DNA from: Gammaproteobacteria bacterium
GTDB lineage: Bacteria; Pseudomonadota; Gammaproteobacteria; GRL18
DNA: 39,470 nucleotides
NCBI GenBank assembly: GCA_015488755.1
Contig: WFNB01000073.1
Coordinates: forward strand, 1 to 39,470
Reading direction: 5' to 3'
Below the pieces are notes generated by a model. It did no database searches. It saw only the letters and a list, made by a program, of their open reading frames with translations, and was not told the DNA's origin. How positions within the stretch are numbered: the first letter of the stretch is position 1; each line of letters opens with the position of its first letter. Shown here in pieces: positions 27,113-35,032 of the stretch. The position numbers were made by a program, and so were the translations under genes.

Positions 27113-27586
27113 ATGAAAACATTTGATTTCTCACCACTTTTTCGTTCCGCTATTGGCTTTGATCACCTTTACTCAAGACTCGATCATGCAACACGTACTG
27201 CCCAAAGCCAACCCAGTTATCCCCCTTATAATATTGAACTTATTGATGAAGATCAATATCGCATTACGATGGCACTTGCCGGATTTAGTGACTCCGATCT
27301 CTCCATCCAGACAGAAAATAACGTATTAACTGTCATCGGCAAACAAACTGAACAAGCGGATAAACGCCAATATCTTCATCATGGTATTGCTGCACGCAGT
27401 TTTGAACACCGTTTTCAACTAGCCGATCATGTAAAAGTAACTGCCGCTAATTTACAAAATGGTTTGCTTAATATTGAGCTACTCAGAGAGATTCCAGAAG
27501 CAATGAAACCTCGTAGCATTGCAATTAATACCTCAGCCCAAGCAAATACGGCACAACTAAAAGATGCTAGTAGCCAAGCAGCTTAA
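27113..27586 (+). CDS. ibpA: Hsp20 family small heat-shock protein
   Basis: The 157-residue protein has an alpha-crystallin domain (about 38-130) with NIELIDEDQYRITMALAGFS, LTVIGKQ, and the conserved HRFQLADHVKV...LQNGLLNIEL. It starts MKTFDFSPLFRSAIGFDHLY, typical of IbpA/IbpB. It holds unfolding proteins in a refoldable state in the cytosol. AAGGA lies before the ATG. I see no clear heat-shock (σ32) promoter upstream. The symbol is by family resemblance. A strong terminator follows. Confidence 0.92.
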   Translation: MKTFDFSPLFRSAIGFDHLYSRLDHATRTAQSQPSYPPYNIELIDEDQYRITMALAGFSDSDLSIQTENNVLTVIGKQTEQADKRQYLHHGIAARSFEHRFQLADHVKVTAANLQNGLLNIELLREIPEAMKPRSIAINTSAQANTAQLKDASSQAA

Positions 27587-27616
27587 TCTGGTTCTTTACT
27601 TATAATTTTATACCAG

Positions 27617-27643
27617 AAAGGGGCTTATAATAAGCCCCTTTTT
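27617..27643 (+). terminator. Rho-independent terminator after hsp20
   Basis: An 11-bp perfect stem (AAAGGGGCTTA at 27617-27627, TAAGCCCCTTT at 27631-27641) with a 3-nt loop runs into a T-tract. It is 30 bp after the hsp20 stop. Confidence 0.88.
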
Positions 27644-27712
27644 CAATTGTGCTTATTTCACAAAAGCACTGCTAGTCTTGCACAGAAACATAAGCCCCTT
27701 ATTTATATAATT

Positions 27713-27884
27713 TACCCATACTCATAGATAGGTACTTAAGCATGTCTGAGGCAGGATAACTCTGTATTTACTACGCAAGACGCCGTAAATCCATCTATGG
27801 AGGCTTTATTGCCACATCCATGTGGCAAAAACTTCCTCCGTAAACACAGAGTTATCCTTAAGTACCTACTTATGTACCCATACT
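27713..27884. mobile_element. 152-bp MITE-like element A, copy 2, with 10-bp target duplication
   Basis: The body is 27723-27874, the same length as copy 1 and differing from it at about seven positions. The left end is CATAGATAGGTACTTAAG and the right end is its near inverted complement. A perfect 10-bp direct repeat, TACCCATACT, flanks it (27713-27722 and 27875-27884). This target differs from that of copy 1, so the two insertions are independent. It occupies most of the 352-bp gap after hsp20. Confidence 0.85.
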
Positions 27885-27938
27885 AAATAAACAACTTTAT
27901 TTATTCACTTGTTCATTACTTATAAAAAGGATATGACT

Positions 27939-28058
27939 ATGTTGAACTTACAAATGATTAAAGAATTTTTATTATCAATTTTATTGGGTGCCGCTGTCAC
28001 ATCCAGCTTTGCTTTAGTTATGGCACTCATCATCCCAACCCAATGGTTCGGCAGATAA
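27939..28058 (+). CDS. 39-residue single-helix membrane peptide
   Basis: An ATG at 27939 with AAGG eight bases upstream opens a 39-codon frame ending TAA at 28056-28058. The product is MLNLQMIKEFLLSIL and then a hydrophobic stretch (LLGAAVTSSFALVMALIIP) ending TQWFGR. One membrane helix is likely. An ATG two codons upstream in the same frame is also possible but sits closer to the ribosome site. I do not recognise it. It is preceded by repeat element A and converges on the next gene with five bases between stops. Confidence 0.55.
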   Translation: MLNLQMIKEFLLSILLGAAVTSSFALVMALIIPTQWFGR

Positions 28059-28063
28059 GCGGG

Positions 28064-28309
28064 TTAACTCAGCCATTTCACCAAATAAAAAATCTTAAGC
28101 CCCTCAGAGGATTTTGCTGGCCCTATCACCTCAGCTGCATAATATTTTTTACTATGGTCTTGCTCGGCAATAGCAGCTTCTTTTGTTTCATAAAGAGTAA
28201 CTACCGTTGAAGCAAATCGGTCTCGCTTTTTCCTTGGGGAGTAAATAACACAGAAATGCTGTTGTGCCACATTCGCCTGAGGATGTGGATCCAGAGAATA
28301 ACCTTTCAT
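28064..28309 (-). CDS. Small conserved hypothetical protein, Lys/Tyr-rich
   Basis: The 81-residue product begins MKGYSLDPHPQANVAQQHFC and contains IYSPRKKRDRFASTVVTL and KSSEGLKIFYLVKWL. I recall unnamed gammaproteobacterial proteins with an IYSPR...SSEG...YYLV pattern but no function. The start at 28309 has AAGG six bases upstream; a longer start at 28378 would overlap the upstream gene by 50 bases. It follows the amt-linked gene by 19 bases and may be the last gene of that operon. Confidence 0.65.
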   Translation of the reverse strand: MKGYSLDPHPQANVAQQHFCVIYSPRKKRDRFASTVVTLYETKEAAIAEQDHSKKYYAAEVIGPAKSSEGLKIFYLVKWLS

Positions 28310-28328
28310 AATAGCCTTATTACTGGTA

Positions 28329-29060
28329 CTAAAATAATTGATGAGGTGAAAACCGTCTGGCCTCTGGTAATTTATCACAATTTTTCATAACACTGGAAAA
28401 TAATGAATCCGTTGCTTCGGCACCAAGTAAAGCACATAATTCTTCATAAATAAAATCAACAAACTCAGCCATTTGCCCCTGTGATAAATCCTTACAAATC
28501 ATGATCAAAACAGGTTTATCCATAGATAGACAACATTCTATTACTTTTTCATGTGCTTGAGATTTAAATTTAAGCTGAGGAAGGCCTTTTATCAAGGCAT
28601 CCCTAAAAGGGAGCAAACAGTCAAGATAATGTTGATTAAGATAACTGATCACTTCATGTAAAACGGCATTAAAAATAATATAGTCATCCGTCATAGTCTC
28701 CTGCTGTTGTTTCTCTTTTTTTCGAATACGCTCTTTTTTCTGCTGCAGTGTTGGGATATTTGACTCTGTTGCTAACGTCTTATCAACCCCATTGGGTCTC
28801 TCTTTCAGAGGAATATTTTTTAATATAGTGAAACTACGCGCCAAACTATTAGCCAGTTTAAACTGCTCATTAGGATCAATACTGATTTCATCCTTTAGCT
28901 TATTAATAAACAAAGGGATTTTGGAGACAAATAATGGACTATCATAAAAAGCCTTGTCCCATAACGTAATCGCCTGCTGGACTTGCTCAGAGGACAGTGT
29001 GTTCGCAAAAGCATGTTCAATGGCTTGATGTCTTTTGATGGCTTCTTCTTGAGTGATCAC
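28329..29060 (-). CDS. Unknown protein coupled to amt
   Basis: The 243-residue soluble protein is unrecognised. It is rich in charged helices, with a very basic run (KKERIRKKEKQQQ) near residue 112 and a helical C-terminal half (VLHEVISYLNQHYLDCLLPF, LMICKDLSQGQMAEFVDF). The GTG start lies one base after the amt stop codon, with the AAGG of the amt 3' end as ribosome site, so translation is coupled to amt. This gene takes the place that glnK often holds beside amtB, but it shows no PII-like sequence. Confidence 0.75.
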   Translation of the reverse strand: MITQEEAIKRHQAIEHAFANTLSSEQVQQAITLWDKAFYDSPLFVSKIPLFINKLKDEISIDPNEQFKLANSLARSFTILKNIPLKERPNGVDKTLATESNIPTLQQKKERIRKKEKQQQETMTDDYIIFNAVLHEVISYLNQHYLDCLLPFRDALIKGLPQLKFKSQAHEKVIECCLSMDKPVLIMICKDLSQGQMAEFVDFIYEELCALLGAEATDSLFSSVMKNCDKLPEARRFSPHQLF

Positions 29061-29061
29061 C

Positions 29062-30315
29062 TTAGTCCTTCCCTGAATGCAATAAATCTTGTTGAAATTC
29101 AGGATAGGCTATTTCTGAATGCTCAGTAAAATCAAGCCCCTTTCTTTCTTCTGATGTTTTGACCCGTACTTTCATTACCAAACCCAATAAGGTAAATAGC
29201 AACCATGCAGTAGGAAAAGCCCACAAAAAAGCCGTCATAGCACCTAATGCTTGTACGCCTAATTGCCCCACATTAAATAAATCACCCTTATGAAATAAGC
29301 CGACTGCTAGCGTTCCCCATGTGCCTGAAAAGGCATGTACAGCAACAGCACCAATAGCATCATCCAAATGAAAATGTTCCATTAGCATGACACCAAAAAC
29401 AGTAACCATACCAGCAATAAAACCCGTTAACACGGCATATTGAGGGTCCATATACGCACAGCCGGCACAAATTGAAACCAGACCACCCAAACCACCATTA
29501 ACCGCACTGGTTAATAGCAAAGGTTTTCGCATGGCAAGCAATGTAACAATCGCACCAAATACACCAGCTGAACCTGATAAGTGCGTATTGAGGATAATTT
29601 TACCAATACTGGCATTGGCTTCTAACGTACTGCCACCATTAAAACCAAACCAACCAAACCATAAAATAAAACCACCAAGGGCAACCATCGGTAAATTATG
29701 CCCATGTATGGAACGAGATTTTTTGCTTGTTGTATTTGCTAAACGCCCCTTATCAAAGCGTCCTAATCGAGGTCCCAAGACGATAACACCAGCAAAGGCA
29801 CACCAACCACCAATCGAATGAACCACACTGGAACCAGCGAAATCAATAAAGCCAAGAGCCTTTAACCAGCCCATCGTATGACCATCATTACTCCCCCATG
29901 CCCAACTGCCATAAACCGGATAAATCAGTGAGCTAATGAGCATCGCACTGATAATATAAGGCCAATAACGTATACGCTCAGCCAGTGCACCACTGACAAT
30001 CGTTGCCGCTGTTGCGGCAAACATCATTTGGAATAATAGTAGGCTGTAGCCCCACGAACTGGCATTATGTAAGGCAAATTGATTGCTACCAATAAATCCT
30101 GTTGGATTATGACCAAACATCAGTCCATAACCAACCAGCCAAAAACCTAAGGCTCCAAAAGCCATATCAATGTAATTTTTCATAATCACATTAACGGAAT
30201 TTTTTGAGCGTACCATACCACTTTCTAACATGGCAAAGCCTGCTTGCATAAAAAAGACCAATGCCGCAGCCATTACCACCCAAATAGTGTTCATTGACAG
30301 TTGTAATTCATCCAT
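29062..30315 (-). CDS. amt: Ammonium transporter
   Basis: Amt conducts ammonium/ammonia across the inner membrane. The protein is 417 residues with about 11 helices and the family signatures FMQAGFAMLESGMVRSKNSV and FGWFGFNGGS. The pore His pair lies in VVHSIGGWCAFAGV and AVHAFSGTWGTLAVG. GAGG lies seven bases before the ATG. It is followed by an unknown gene whose start is coupled to its stop. Regulation by nitrogen is expected in the family, but no clear σ54 box is seen upstream. Confidence 0.95.
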   Translation of the reverse strand: MDELQLSMNTIWVVMAAALVFFMQAGFAMLESGMVRSKNSVNVIMKNYIDMAFGALGFWLVGYGLMFGHNPTGFIGSNQFALHNASSWGYSLLLFQMMFAATAATIVSGALAERIRYWPYIISAMLISSLIYPVYGSWAWGSNDGHTMGWLKALGFIDFAGSSVVHSIGGWCAFAGVIVLGPRLGRFDKGRLANTTSKKSRSIHGHNLPMVALGGFILWFGWFGFNGGSTLEANASIGKIILNTHLSGSAGVFGAIVTLLAMRKPLLLTSAVNGGLGGLVSICAGCAYMDPQYAVLTGFIAGMVTVFGVMLMEHFHLDDAIGAVAVHAFSGTWGTLAVGLFHKGDLFNVGQLGVQALGAMTAFLWAFPTAWLLFTLLGLVMKVRVKTSEERKGLDFTEHSEIAYPEFQQDLLHSGKD

Positions 30316-30749
30316 ATTGAAACCTCATGATGTCCATATTAGTAATTAAAAGAGTGTTAATCGTATTATTTTTGTAACTACTCAGCAACCCACGCCATGC
30401 CGGCCAACCATCAAAAAGTAACAGCAGAAATTAACTTAGTAAAGAAGGGTAATACAGTAAGGATAACTCAATCAGATTATGCTTCAAGGTAAATAAATGA
30501 GTCATAAATGATGAAGGAGACATCCATTTCCTCTTCATATAAATGCATAGGAATGCACTAATTTTAGTACTATCAATGATAATATAATGGTGAATAAAAA
30601 GCCATTTACCCTGTAGGACTAATCCTACAAATAAATAAAAATTAAAATAAGGCTAATAATGAGCCTTGTTTTATTGTACAATTATCAAAATTTAAAGATA
30701 AGATCACTATGACCGTTAATTTACCAAAAATTTATCAGGAGCTATCACA
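30316..30749. other. 434-bp intergenic region between divergent amt and yebG
   Basis: The region holds no gene that I can support. It contains a GC-rich island near 30391-30408 with no matching consensus, a TATAAT at 30583-30588, and the two hairpins listed separately at 30612-30672. A 30-codon frame at 30710-30802 overlaps the yebG start and is probably chance. Confidence 0.6.
30595..30672 (+). ncRNA. Possible short leader or small RNA upstream of yebG
   Basis: A TATAAT at 30583-30588 would start a transcript near 30595. A 7-bp perfect hairpin follows (TGTAGGA/TCCTACA at 30612-30629). Then comes a terminator-like hairpin (AAGGCT at 30649-30654, AGCCTT at 30662-30667) with GTTTT after it. 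It ends about 80 bases before the yebG start. No -35 box is convincing. It could be an attenuator for yebG, a small RNA, or a chance structure. Confidence 0.3.
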
Positions 30750-31091
30750 ATGTCCATCAGACTTGAGTATATCGTATGCAATAAAAACGGTGATGAATTG
30801 AATCGTTTTACTATAAAAGCCGAGGCAGAAGCTTATGATTCAGTCATTTGTGCGGCTGAAGACATTAGTTTGCTATTAGAACCTTTGCAAGAAAAACTAA
30901 AGCTTAATGATGATCAAGTCTATGCAATATCTGAGCACCTTGCTTTTCAATCAGATGAGGTCAAGTTGGCTCTAAAGCAAATCAAAAAAGTAAAACCTTC
31001 TGTCAGCCCAGCAAACAATAAAAAAACAGTTGAGTCAACAGAAGAAAGTGAAAAACAGGGCAAAGTAGCAAACAAGGCAAGTAAGAAATAA
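30750..31091 (+). CDS. yebG: YebG family protein
   Basis: The 113-residue protein matches E. coli YebG in the first 80 residues: RLEYIVCNKNGDELNRFTIK, AEAYD, then an amphipathic helix pair (AAEDISLLLEPL, ISEHLAFQSDEVKLAL). YebG is a small, LexA-controlled protein of unclear function in E. coli. Here I see no LexA-like box upstream, so damage induction is not shown. The C-terminus is Lys/Ser/Glu-rich. AGGAG lies eight bases before the ATG. Confidence 0.78.
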   Translation: MSIRLEYIVCNKNGDELNRFTIKAEAEAYDSVICAAEDISLLLEPLQEKLKLNDDQVYAISEHLAFQSDEVKLALKQIKKVKPSVSPANNKKTVESTEESEKQGKVANKASKK

Positions 31092-31181
31092 AAGTTCCAA
31101 CAATTCAGATTAAGTCATGCAATTTTCATAATAGAGTAATACAATTGTCTCTTAAAATAGTAGCTGACGAATGACAATTAA

Positions 31182-32072
31182 TTGAACCTAGTCCCTGAAC
31201 AATTTGAAAAACACCTAAGCATATCCAACAATGCCATCACTGCCATTGATGTTTTAGCTGAGCATACCTCTTTTTCCAGACAGCAGATTAAAAAAATCAT
31301 GCAAAAAGGAGCCGTTTGGCTCAGCTCTACAGCACAAGCAGGCCAAGGTACAAGCACACAAAGGCTCCGCCGAGCCAGCAAACCACTTAACGCTGGGCAA
31401 GTATTACATCTCTACTATAATGCCAAAATTTTAGCGCAGGTAGACTTTAATGCGCAACTCATTGCTGATGAAGGAGACTATAGTGTTTGGTTTAAGCCTT
31501 CTGGAATGCCCTCTCAGGGTAGCAAATATGGCGATCATACCGCCATCTACCGTTGGGCTGAAACCCATATACAACCCCAGCGCAATGCATTTTTAGTACA
31601 CCGTTTAGACAAGGCCACCAGTGGCTTAATTCTTATTGCTCATAGCAAAAAAGCAGCCCGTATGTTATCCAAAATGTTTAGCGAACGAAGCATTCATAAA
31701 TATTATAAAGCTCTGGTACAAGGTGTACCCAAAAATTTAGAGCGTATTGATACCCCTTTAGAAAATAAACCCGCAATAACAAAAATTTTATCCATAACCC
31801 CCTGTCAAAATAACACTCATAGCTTACTTGATATTCAATTACTCACCGGTCGAAAACATCAAATTCGACAACATTTAGCCAAAGAAAACCACCCTATTAT
31901 CGGTGATCGTTTATATGGCCAAGCAAACAAACAGAGTATTAACCTTTGTTTAAGCGCCTATAAAATACACTTTATTTCTCCTTTTGACAGTCAGGAAAAA
32001 CACTATGAGTTGAATAAAACATTTTATCCCTCTCTAACTCCAGAACAAGCAATTAATAGCACAGAGTCCTAA
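31182..32072 (+). CDS. RluA-family pseudouridine synthase
   Basis: The 296-residue protein has the catalytic motif HRLDKATSG with Asp143, and the family blocks KYYKALV and GRKHQIRQHL. An S4-like start (AIDVLAEHTSFSRQQIKKIM) lies at 21-40. It isomerises uridine in ribosomal or transfer RNA; the target position is not clear from sequence. The start is TTG; the ATG eleven bases earlier meets a stop at once. It is one base ahead of ppnN and forms an operon with it. Confidence 0.88.
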   Translation: MNLVPEQFEKHLSISNNAITAIDVLAEHTSFSRQQIKKIMQKGAVWLSSTAQAGQGTSTQRLRRASKPLNAGQVLHLYYNAKILAQVDFNAQLIADEGDYSVWFKPSGMPSQGSKYGDHTAIYRWAETHIQPQRNAFLVHRLDKATSGLILIAHSKKAARMLSKMFSERSIHKYYKALVQGVPKNLERIDTPLENKPAITKILSITPCQNNTHSLLDIQLLTGRKHQIRQHLAKENHPIIGDRLYGQANKQSINLCLSAYKIHFISPFDSQEKHYELNKTFYPSLTPEQAINSTES

Positions 32073-32073
32073 T

Positions 32074-33438
32074 ATGAAAAAAATTAATGAACGGATCACC
32101 CCCGAAGGTAAAATGGATGTTTTATCTAAATGGGAGGTGAACATTCTTCTTAATGCCAGTAAAGAAAAATTTGCCAATGAATTTCGAGCCTGCTCTCTAG
32201 CGGTGTTAAATACGGGTAGTAATGAAGACAGCGCCAAGGCAGTGCTGGAACAATATCCTGATTTTAGTATTGAGGTAATTCAACAAGAACGGGGCATTAA
32301 ATTGCAAATCAATCATGCTCCCGCACAAGCCTTTGTCGATGGCACCATGATCACTGGCATTAAAGAACACTTATTTTCAGTGCTCAGAGACATTGTCTTT
32401 GTCGGTAATGAAATTAATGTTAATCCTCGTTTTAATTTAGATAATAGTGAGGACATTACGAATGCCATTTTCCACATATTACGCAATGCTAAAGTGTTAA
32501 AAACAGAGGTATTACCTAACCTTGCTGTCTGCTGGGGTGGTCATTCAATTAACCGTGTAGAATATAAATACACTAAAGAAGTCGGTTATCAGCTAGGCTT
32601 AAGAGAATTAAATGTCTGTACCGGCTGTGGCCCCGGCGCCATGAAAGGGCCAATGAAAGGCGCTAAAATTGCTCATGCCAAACAACGAATTAATAATGGC
32701 CGCTATATTGGCTTGACTGAACCTGGTATTATTGCTGCTGAATCCCCAAACCCTATTGTCAATGAATTGGTTATTTTACCCGATATTGAAAAGCGTCTCG
32801 AAGCCTTTGTAAGATTAGGTCATGGGGTTATTATTTTCCCCGGTGGGCCGGGTACGGCTGAAGAAATTCTCTATTTACTGGGCATTTTATTACATCCTAA
32901 AAATAAAGAACTCCCCTTCCCTATGATCCTAACAGGCCCTAAAAGCAGTGAAGACTACTTTAAGAAGATCCATCATTTTATTGAAAAAACACTGGGCTTT
33001 GAAGCACAACAAAAATATAAAATTATTATTGATGATCCAGCACGGGTTGCTCGTGAAATGAAACATATGATCAAAGAAGTCTCAAAATTTAGACGAAAAA
33101 CCAACGATGCTTATTATTTTAACTGGATACTGCATATTGATCAGGCTTTTCAACACCCATTTGATCCCAGTCATGAGAACATGAAATCATTGGAACTGCA
33201 TAACGATCAAGAAATTCATTTACTGGCAGCCAATCTACGCCGTGCATTTTCGGGCATTGTTGCTGGTAATGTTAAAGAAGAAGGCATTCTAGCAATAGAA
33301 AAACACGGTAAATTTAAGATCAGCGGTGATAAAGAAATTATGTCCAAACTGGATGATTTATTAGCAAGCTTTGTGGCACAACAACGTATGAAACTGCCCG
33401 GAAGTACCTATACTCCCTGTTATGAAATTGTCACATAG
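32074..33438 (+). CDS. ppnN: Pyrimidine/purine nucleotide 5'-monophosphate nucleosidase
   Basis: PpnN (YgdH) cleaves nucleoside monophosphates to base and ribose-5-phosphate; in E. coli ppGpp stimulates it. The 454-residue protein matches the family's length and has the central LOG-type lysine decarboxylase-like motif GGPGTAEEI at about residue 266, with CGPGAMKGPMKGAKIAHAKQ before it and the N- and C-terminal PpnN domains on either side. The ATG follows the RluA-type gene by one base. It converges with a minus-strand gene with only five bases between. Confidence 0.95.
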   Translation: MKKINERITPEGKMDVLSKWEVNILLNASKEKFANEFRACSLAVLNTGSNEDSAKAVLEQYPDFSIEVIQQERGIKLQINHAPAQAFVDGTMITGIKEHLFSVLRDIVFVGNEINVNPRFNLDNSEDITNAIFHILRNAKVLKTEVLPNLAVCWGGHSINRVEYKYTKEVGYQLGLRELNVCTGCGPGAMKGPMKGAKIAHAKQRINNGRYIGLTEPGIIAAESPNPIVNELVILPDIEKRLEAFVRLGHGVIIFPGGPGTAEEILYLLGILLHPKNKELPFPMILTGPKSSEDYFKKIHHFIEKTLGFEAQQKYKIIIDDPARVAREMKHMIKEVSKFRRKTNDAYYFNWILHIDQAFQHPFDPSHENMKSLELHNDQEIHLLAANLRRAFSGIVAGNVKEEGILAIEKHGKFKISGDKEIMSKLDDLLASFVAQQRMKLPGSTYTPCYEIVT

Positions 33439-33443
33439 GGCTA

Positions 33444-33824
33444 TTATATTAAGCAAGCTCGAACCTGTTCAGCATTTACTGGCTGAACAAGAACATAATC
33501 CATCGGGCAATACATTTCCAGTTTAGTGACAAATTGCTGTTCTTGCTTGTTTACAAAAATAATCAACTTAGGATGATAGTCTGGGTACTTTTGTAAGGTA
33601 ATTAAAAGTGAATCTAAGTTACTAATATGGTTGCTACTATAATTAGTACCGTATTTATAAAAAAATTCTGCCGTAATTACGGCAGGTTGGTGCTTTTTCA
33701 AAGCACTCATGGCCTTGCGAATCGAAGGAAACGGCAACTCTTCATAGCCCAAGCCCTCATATAATGAGGATAACTTTGGGTGCATAGGCGATTCGATAAT
33801 AGAGAAGACTATAGGCTTAGACAA
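33444..33824 (-). CDS. Conserved protein with response-regulator-like fold pattern, unknown
   Basis: The 126-residue product (TTG start at 33824, with GGGAG six bases ahead) begins MSKPIVFSIIESPMHPKLS. It alternates hydrophobic strands and helices (AVITAEFFYKY, PKLIIFVNKQEQQFV, MDYVLVQPVNAEQVRACL). The pattern recalls a receiver domain without clear phosphorylation residues; I do not assign it. Its first eight bases overlap the end of the upstream gene, so translation is probably coupled. A longer start at 33866 would overlap by 50 bases and is less likely. Confidence 0.65.
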   Translation of the reverse strand: MSKPIVFSIIESPMHPKLSSLYEGLGYEELPFPSIRKAMSALKKHQPAVITAEFFYKYGTNYSSNHISNLDSLLITLQKYPDYHPKLIIFVNKQEQQFVTKLEMYCPMDYVLVQPVNAEQVRACLI

Positions 33825-34077
33825 TGACTTCTCCCATAGTACCCAAAAAAGTACCCAAAAAATCATATTGGCAATGAAAGACTGGCATTTTCAAAGAAGT
33901 ATGCTTACGATGAATACCTCTTTGAGAATACCAGTCCTTATTAAAACGAACCTTATCTGAGCGTCTTTTTGCCTTCTCAGTTTTATCATGAACCGCTGAC
34001 TTTCTCATTAAAGGATGATTAAAAAATGGATTTCGTGGCGGTGAAGCCCCTTTTTTATTTGTTTTTCTTTTCGACAT
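33817..34077 (-). CDS. Small basic protein, unknown
   Basis: The 86-residue protein is very basic: MSKRKTNKKGASPPRNPFFN, then HPLMRKSAVHDKTEKAKRRS, with a short hydrophobic C-terminus including a tandem FLGTFLGT. The DNA behind that repeat is two exact copies of a 12-base unit. The basic, Pro/Phe-containing start recalls RNA- or ribosome-binding small proteins, but I assign no function. It overlaps the next gene by eight bases. Confidence 0.6.
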   Translation of the reverse strand: MSKRKTNKKGASPPRNPFFNHPLMRKSAVHDKTEKAKRRSDKVRFNKDWYSQRGIHRKHTSLKMPVFHCQYDFLGTFLGTMGEVIV

Positions 34078-34221
34078 ACTATAAGCCTCATTTTATTAGA
34101 ACCAAGTAGAAAATTTATTTTCAATACGTATATTGAAGGTTAGAGTAACGTTAAAATGTGTGCTAGGAAGTTTGACTAAGACAAAGTGGAGGATTGAGTA
34201 ATAAGGTAGAAATCAATGACT

Positions 34222-34264
34222 AAAAATTTAAGCACATCCAGATAATACTATGAATGTGCTTAAA
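34222..34264 (-). terminator. Rho-independent terminator after pilin gene
   Basis: An 11-bp stem (TTTAAGCACAT at 34227-34237, ATGTGCTTAAA at 34254-34264) is followed on the minus strand by a T-rich run (TTTTTAG). It lies 34 bases beyond the pilin stop. Confidence 0.8.
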
Positions 34265-34297
34265 TCTAAGCCGTGTAAAACTTAAGCTGTGTAAAGC

Positions 34298-34768
34298 TTA
34301 GCCTTTACATGAACCAGGTAGGTATTTTAATGGTACACTAGTTGCGCCACCGCCACAAACAAAACCACTTAACTGGGTAGGAATATCGCCAACAACAGCA
34401 GCAGTACCTACAGCACTTTCAGGTGCTAACTCAACAATCATACCATTAACAAGTGGATCAATATTTTGCGTAGTAACCGTAATCGCACCATTAGCATCTG
34501 TATTTACAGCCGAAACATATTGCGTTGTGGTACTACCTTCACCACATCCCCAGTTATTTGCACCAGGAGTAGTACCAGCTCTCGCTGTTTGGTAAATTTC
34601 TGAAACTGATGTACGACATTGGCTGGCACCAAGAATGACTTCAGACATTTTCGCTTTAATTACATAATCAGCATAAGCTGGCAATGCAACTGCAGCAAGA
34701 ATACCAATGATCGCAACAACAATCATAAGTTCGATTAAGGTAAAACCCTTTTGCATTTTTTTCATCAT
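34298..34768 (-). CDS. pilA: Type IV pilin (major subunit, PilA/PilE type)
   Basis: The 156-residue prepilin has a short leader cut after Gly8, then [20 protein letters not shown] with Glu at +5 (E13). The alpha-1 helix and a Thr/Ala-rich head follow. There are four cysteines, C51/C75 and C138/C154; the last pair forms the usual C-terminal disulfide loop. GGAGA lies five to six bases before the ATG. A σ54 promoter is present at 34836-34851. tfpZ lies just upstream and comEA beyond it. This is probably the main fibre subunit for twitching and DNA uptake. Confidence 0.95.
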   Translation of the reverse strand: MMKKMQKGFTLIELMIVVAIIGILAAVALPAYADYVIKAKMSEVILGASQCRTSVSEIYQTARAGTTPGANNWGCGEGSTTTQYVSAVNTDANGAITVTTQNIDPLVNGMIVELAPESAVGTAAVVGDIPTQLSGFVCGGGATSVPLKYLPGSCKG

Positions 34769-34835
34769 TATAAATCTCCAAAAAATAAATCATTTTATTT
34801 GAATTCAGAACATCTCTGTTTCTGTTTTATATAGA

Positions 34836-34851
34836 AGCAAATTATAAGCCA
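34836..34851 (-). promoter_or_regulatory. σ54 (RpoN) promoter of pilA
   Basis: On the minus strand the sequence TGGCTTATAATTTGCT matches the -24/-12 consensus: GG and GC are ten bases apart, with TTGC at -12. Transcription should begin near 34825, about 55 bases before the pilin start. Control by RpoN with a PilR-type activator is established for pilA in Pseudomonas; PilS/PilR are not in this window. Confidence 0.78.
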
Positions 34852-35032
34852 ACTATAAATCAACAACTGAAAAATTATTTAAAAACTTGTTTTTCATGCA
34901 CTTACATTGTATCAGCTTAATAAGTTATAAGAGTGAGCAGGATTAATTCTATCAATAAGAAATAACATAAATGTCTATTTTGTTATTTCTTATAACAACT
35001 ATTGTCATAAAATGACAATAGTTATAGTTACT

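Noticed and set aside
30383-30410. GC-rich segment upstream of amt looked like a σ54 site (GG and GC in order).
   Set aside because: On the amt strand the GG and GC are eight bases apart, not ten.
30600-30749. Possible LexA box upstream of yebG (CTGT...ACA).
   Set aside because: The two halves are 12 bases apart instead of 8, and the segment is better explained as a hairpin.
30710-30802. Short open frame overlapping the yebG start, a possible leader peptide.
   Set aside because: It has no ribosome site and no regulatory codon run; chance is more likely.
33817-34077. Weak resemblance of the basic protein to ribosome-rescue factor ArfA (HPL-R pattern, lysine-rich).
   Set aside because: The key KGKGSY-type segment is missing and no transcript-truncating hairpin lies in the gene.
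34231-34258. ACATCC inside the pilin terminator resembles the mobile-element core.
   Set aside because: The surrounding sequence does not match any element type, and the stem is an ordinary terminator.
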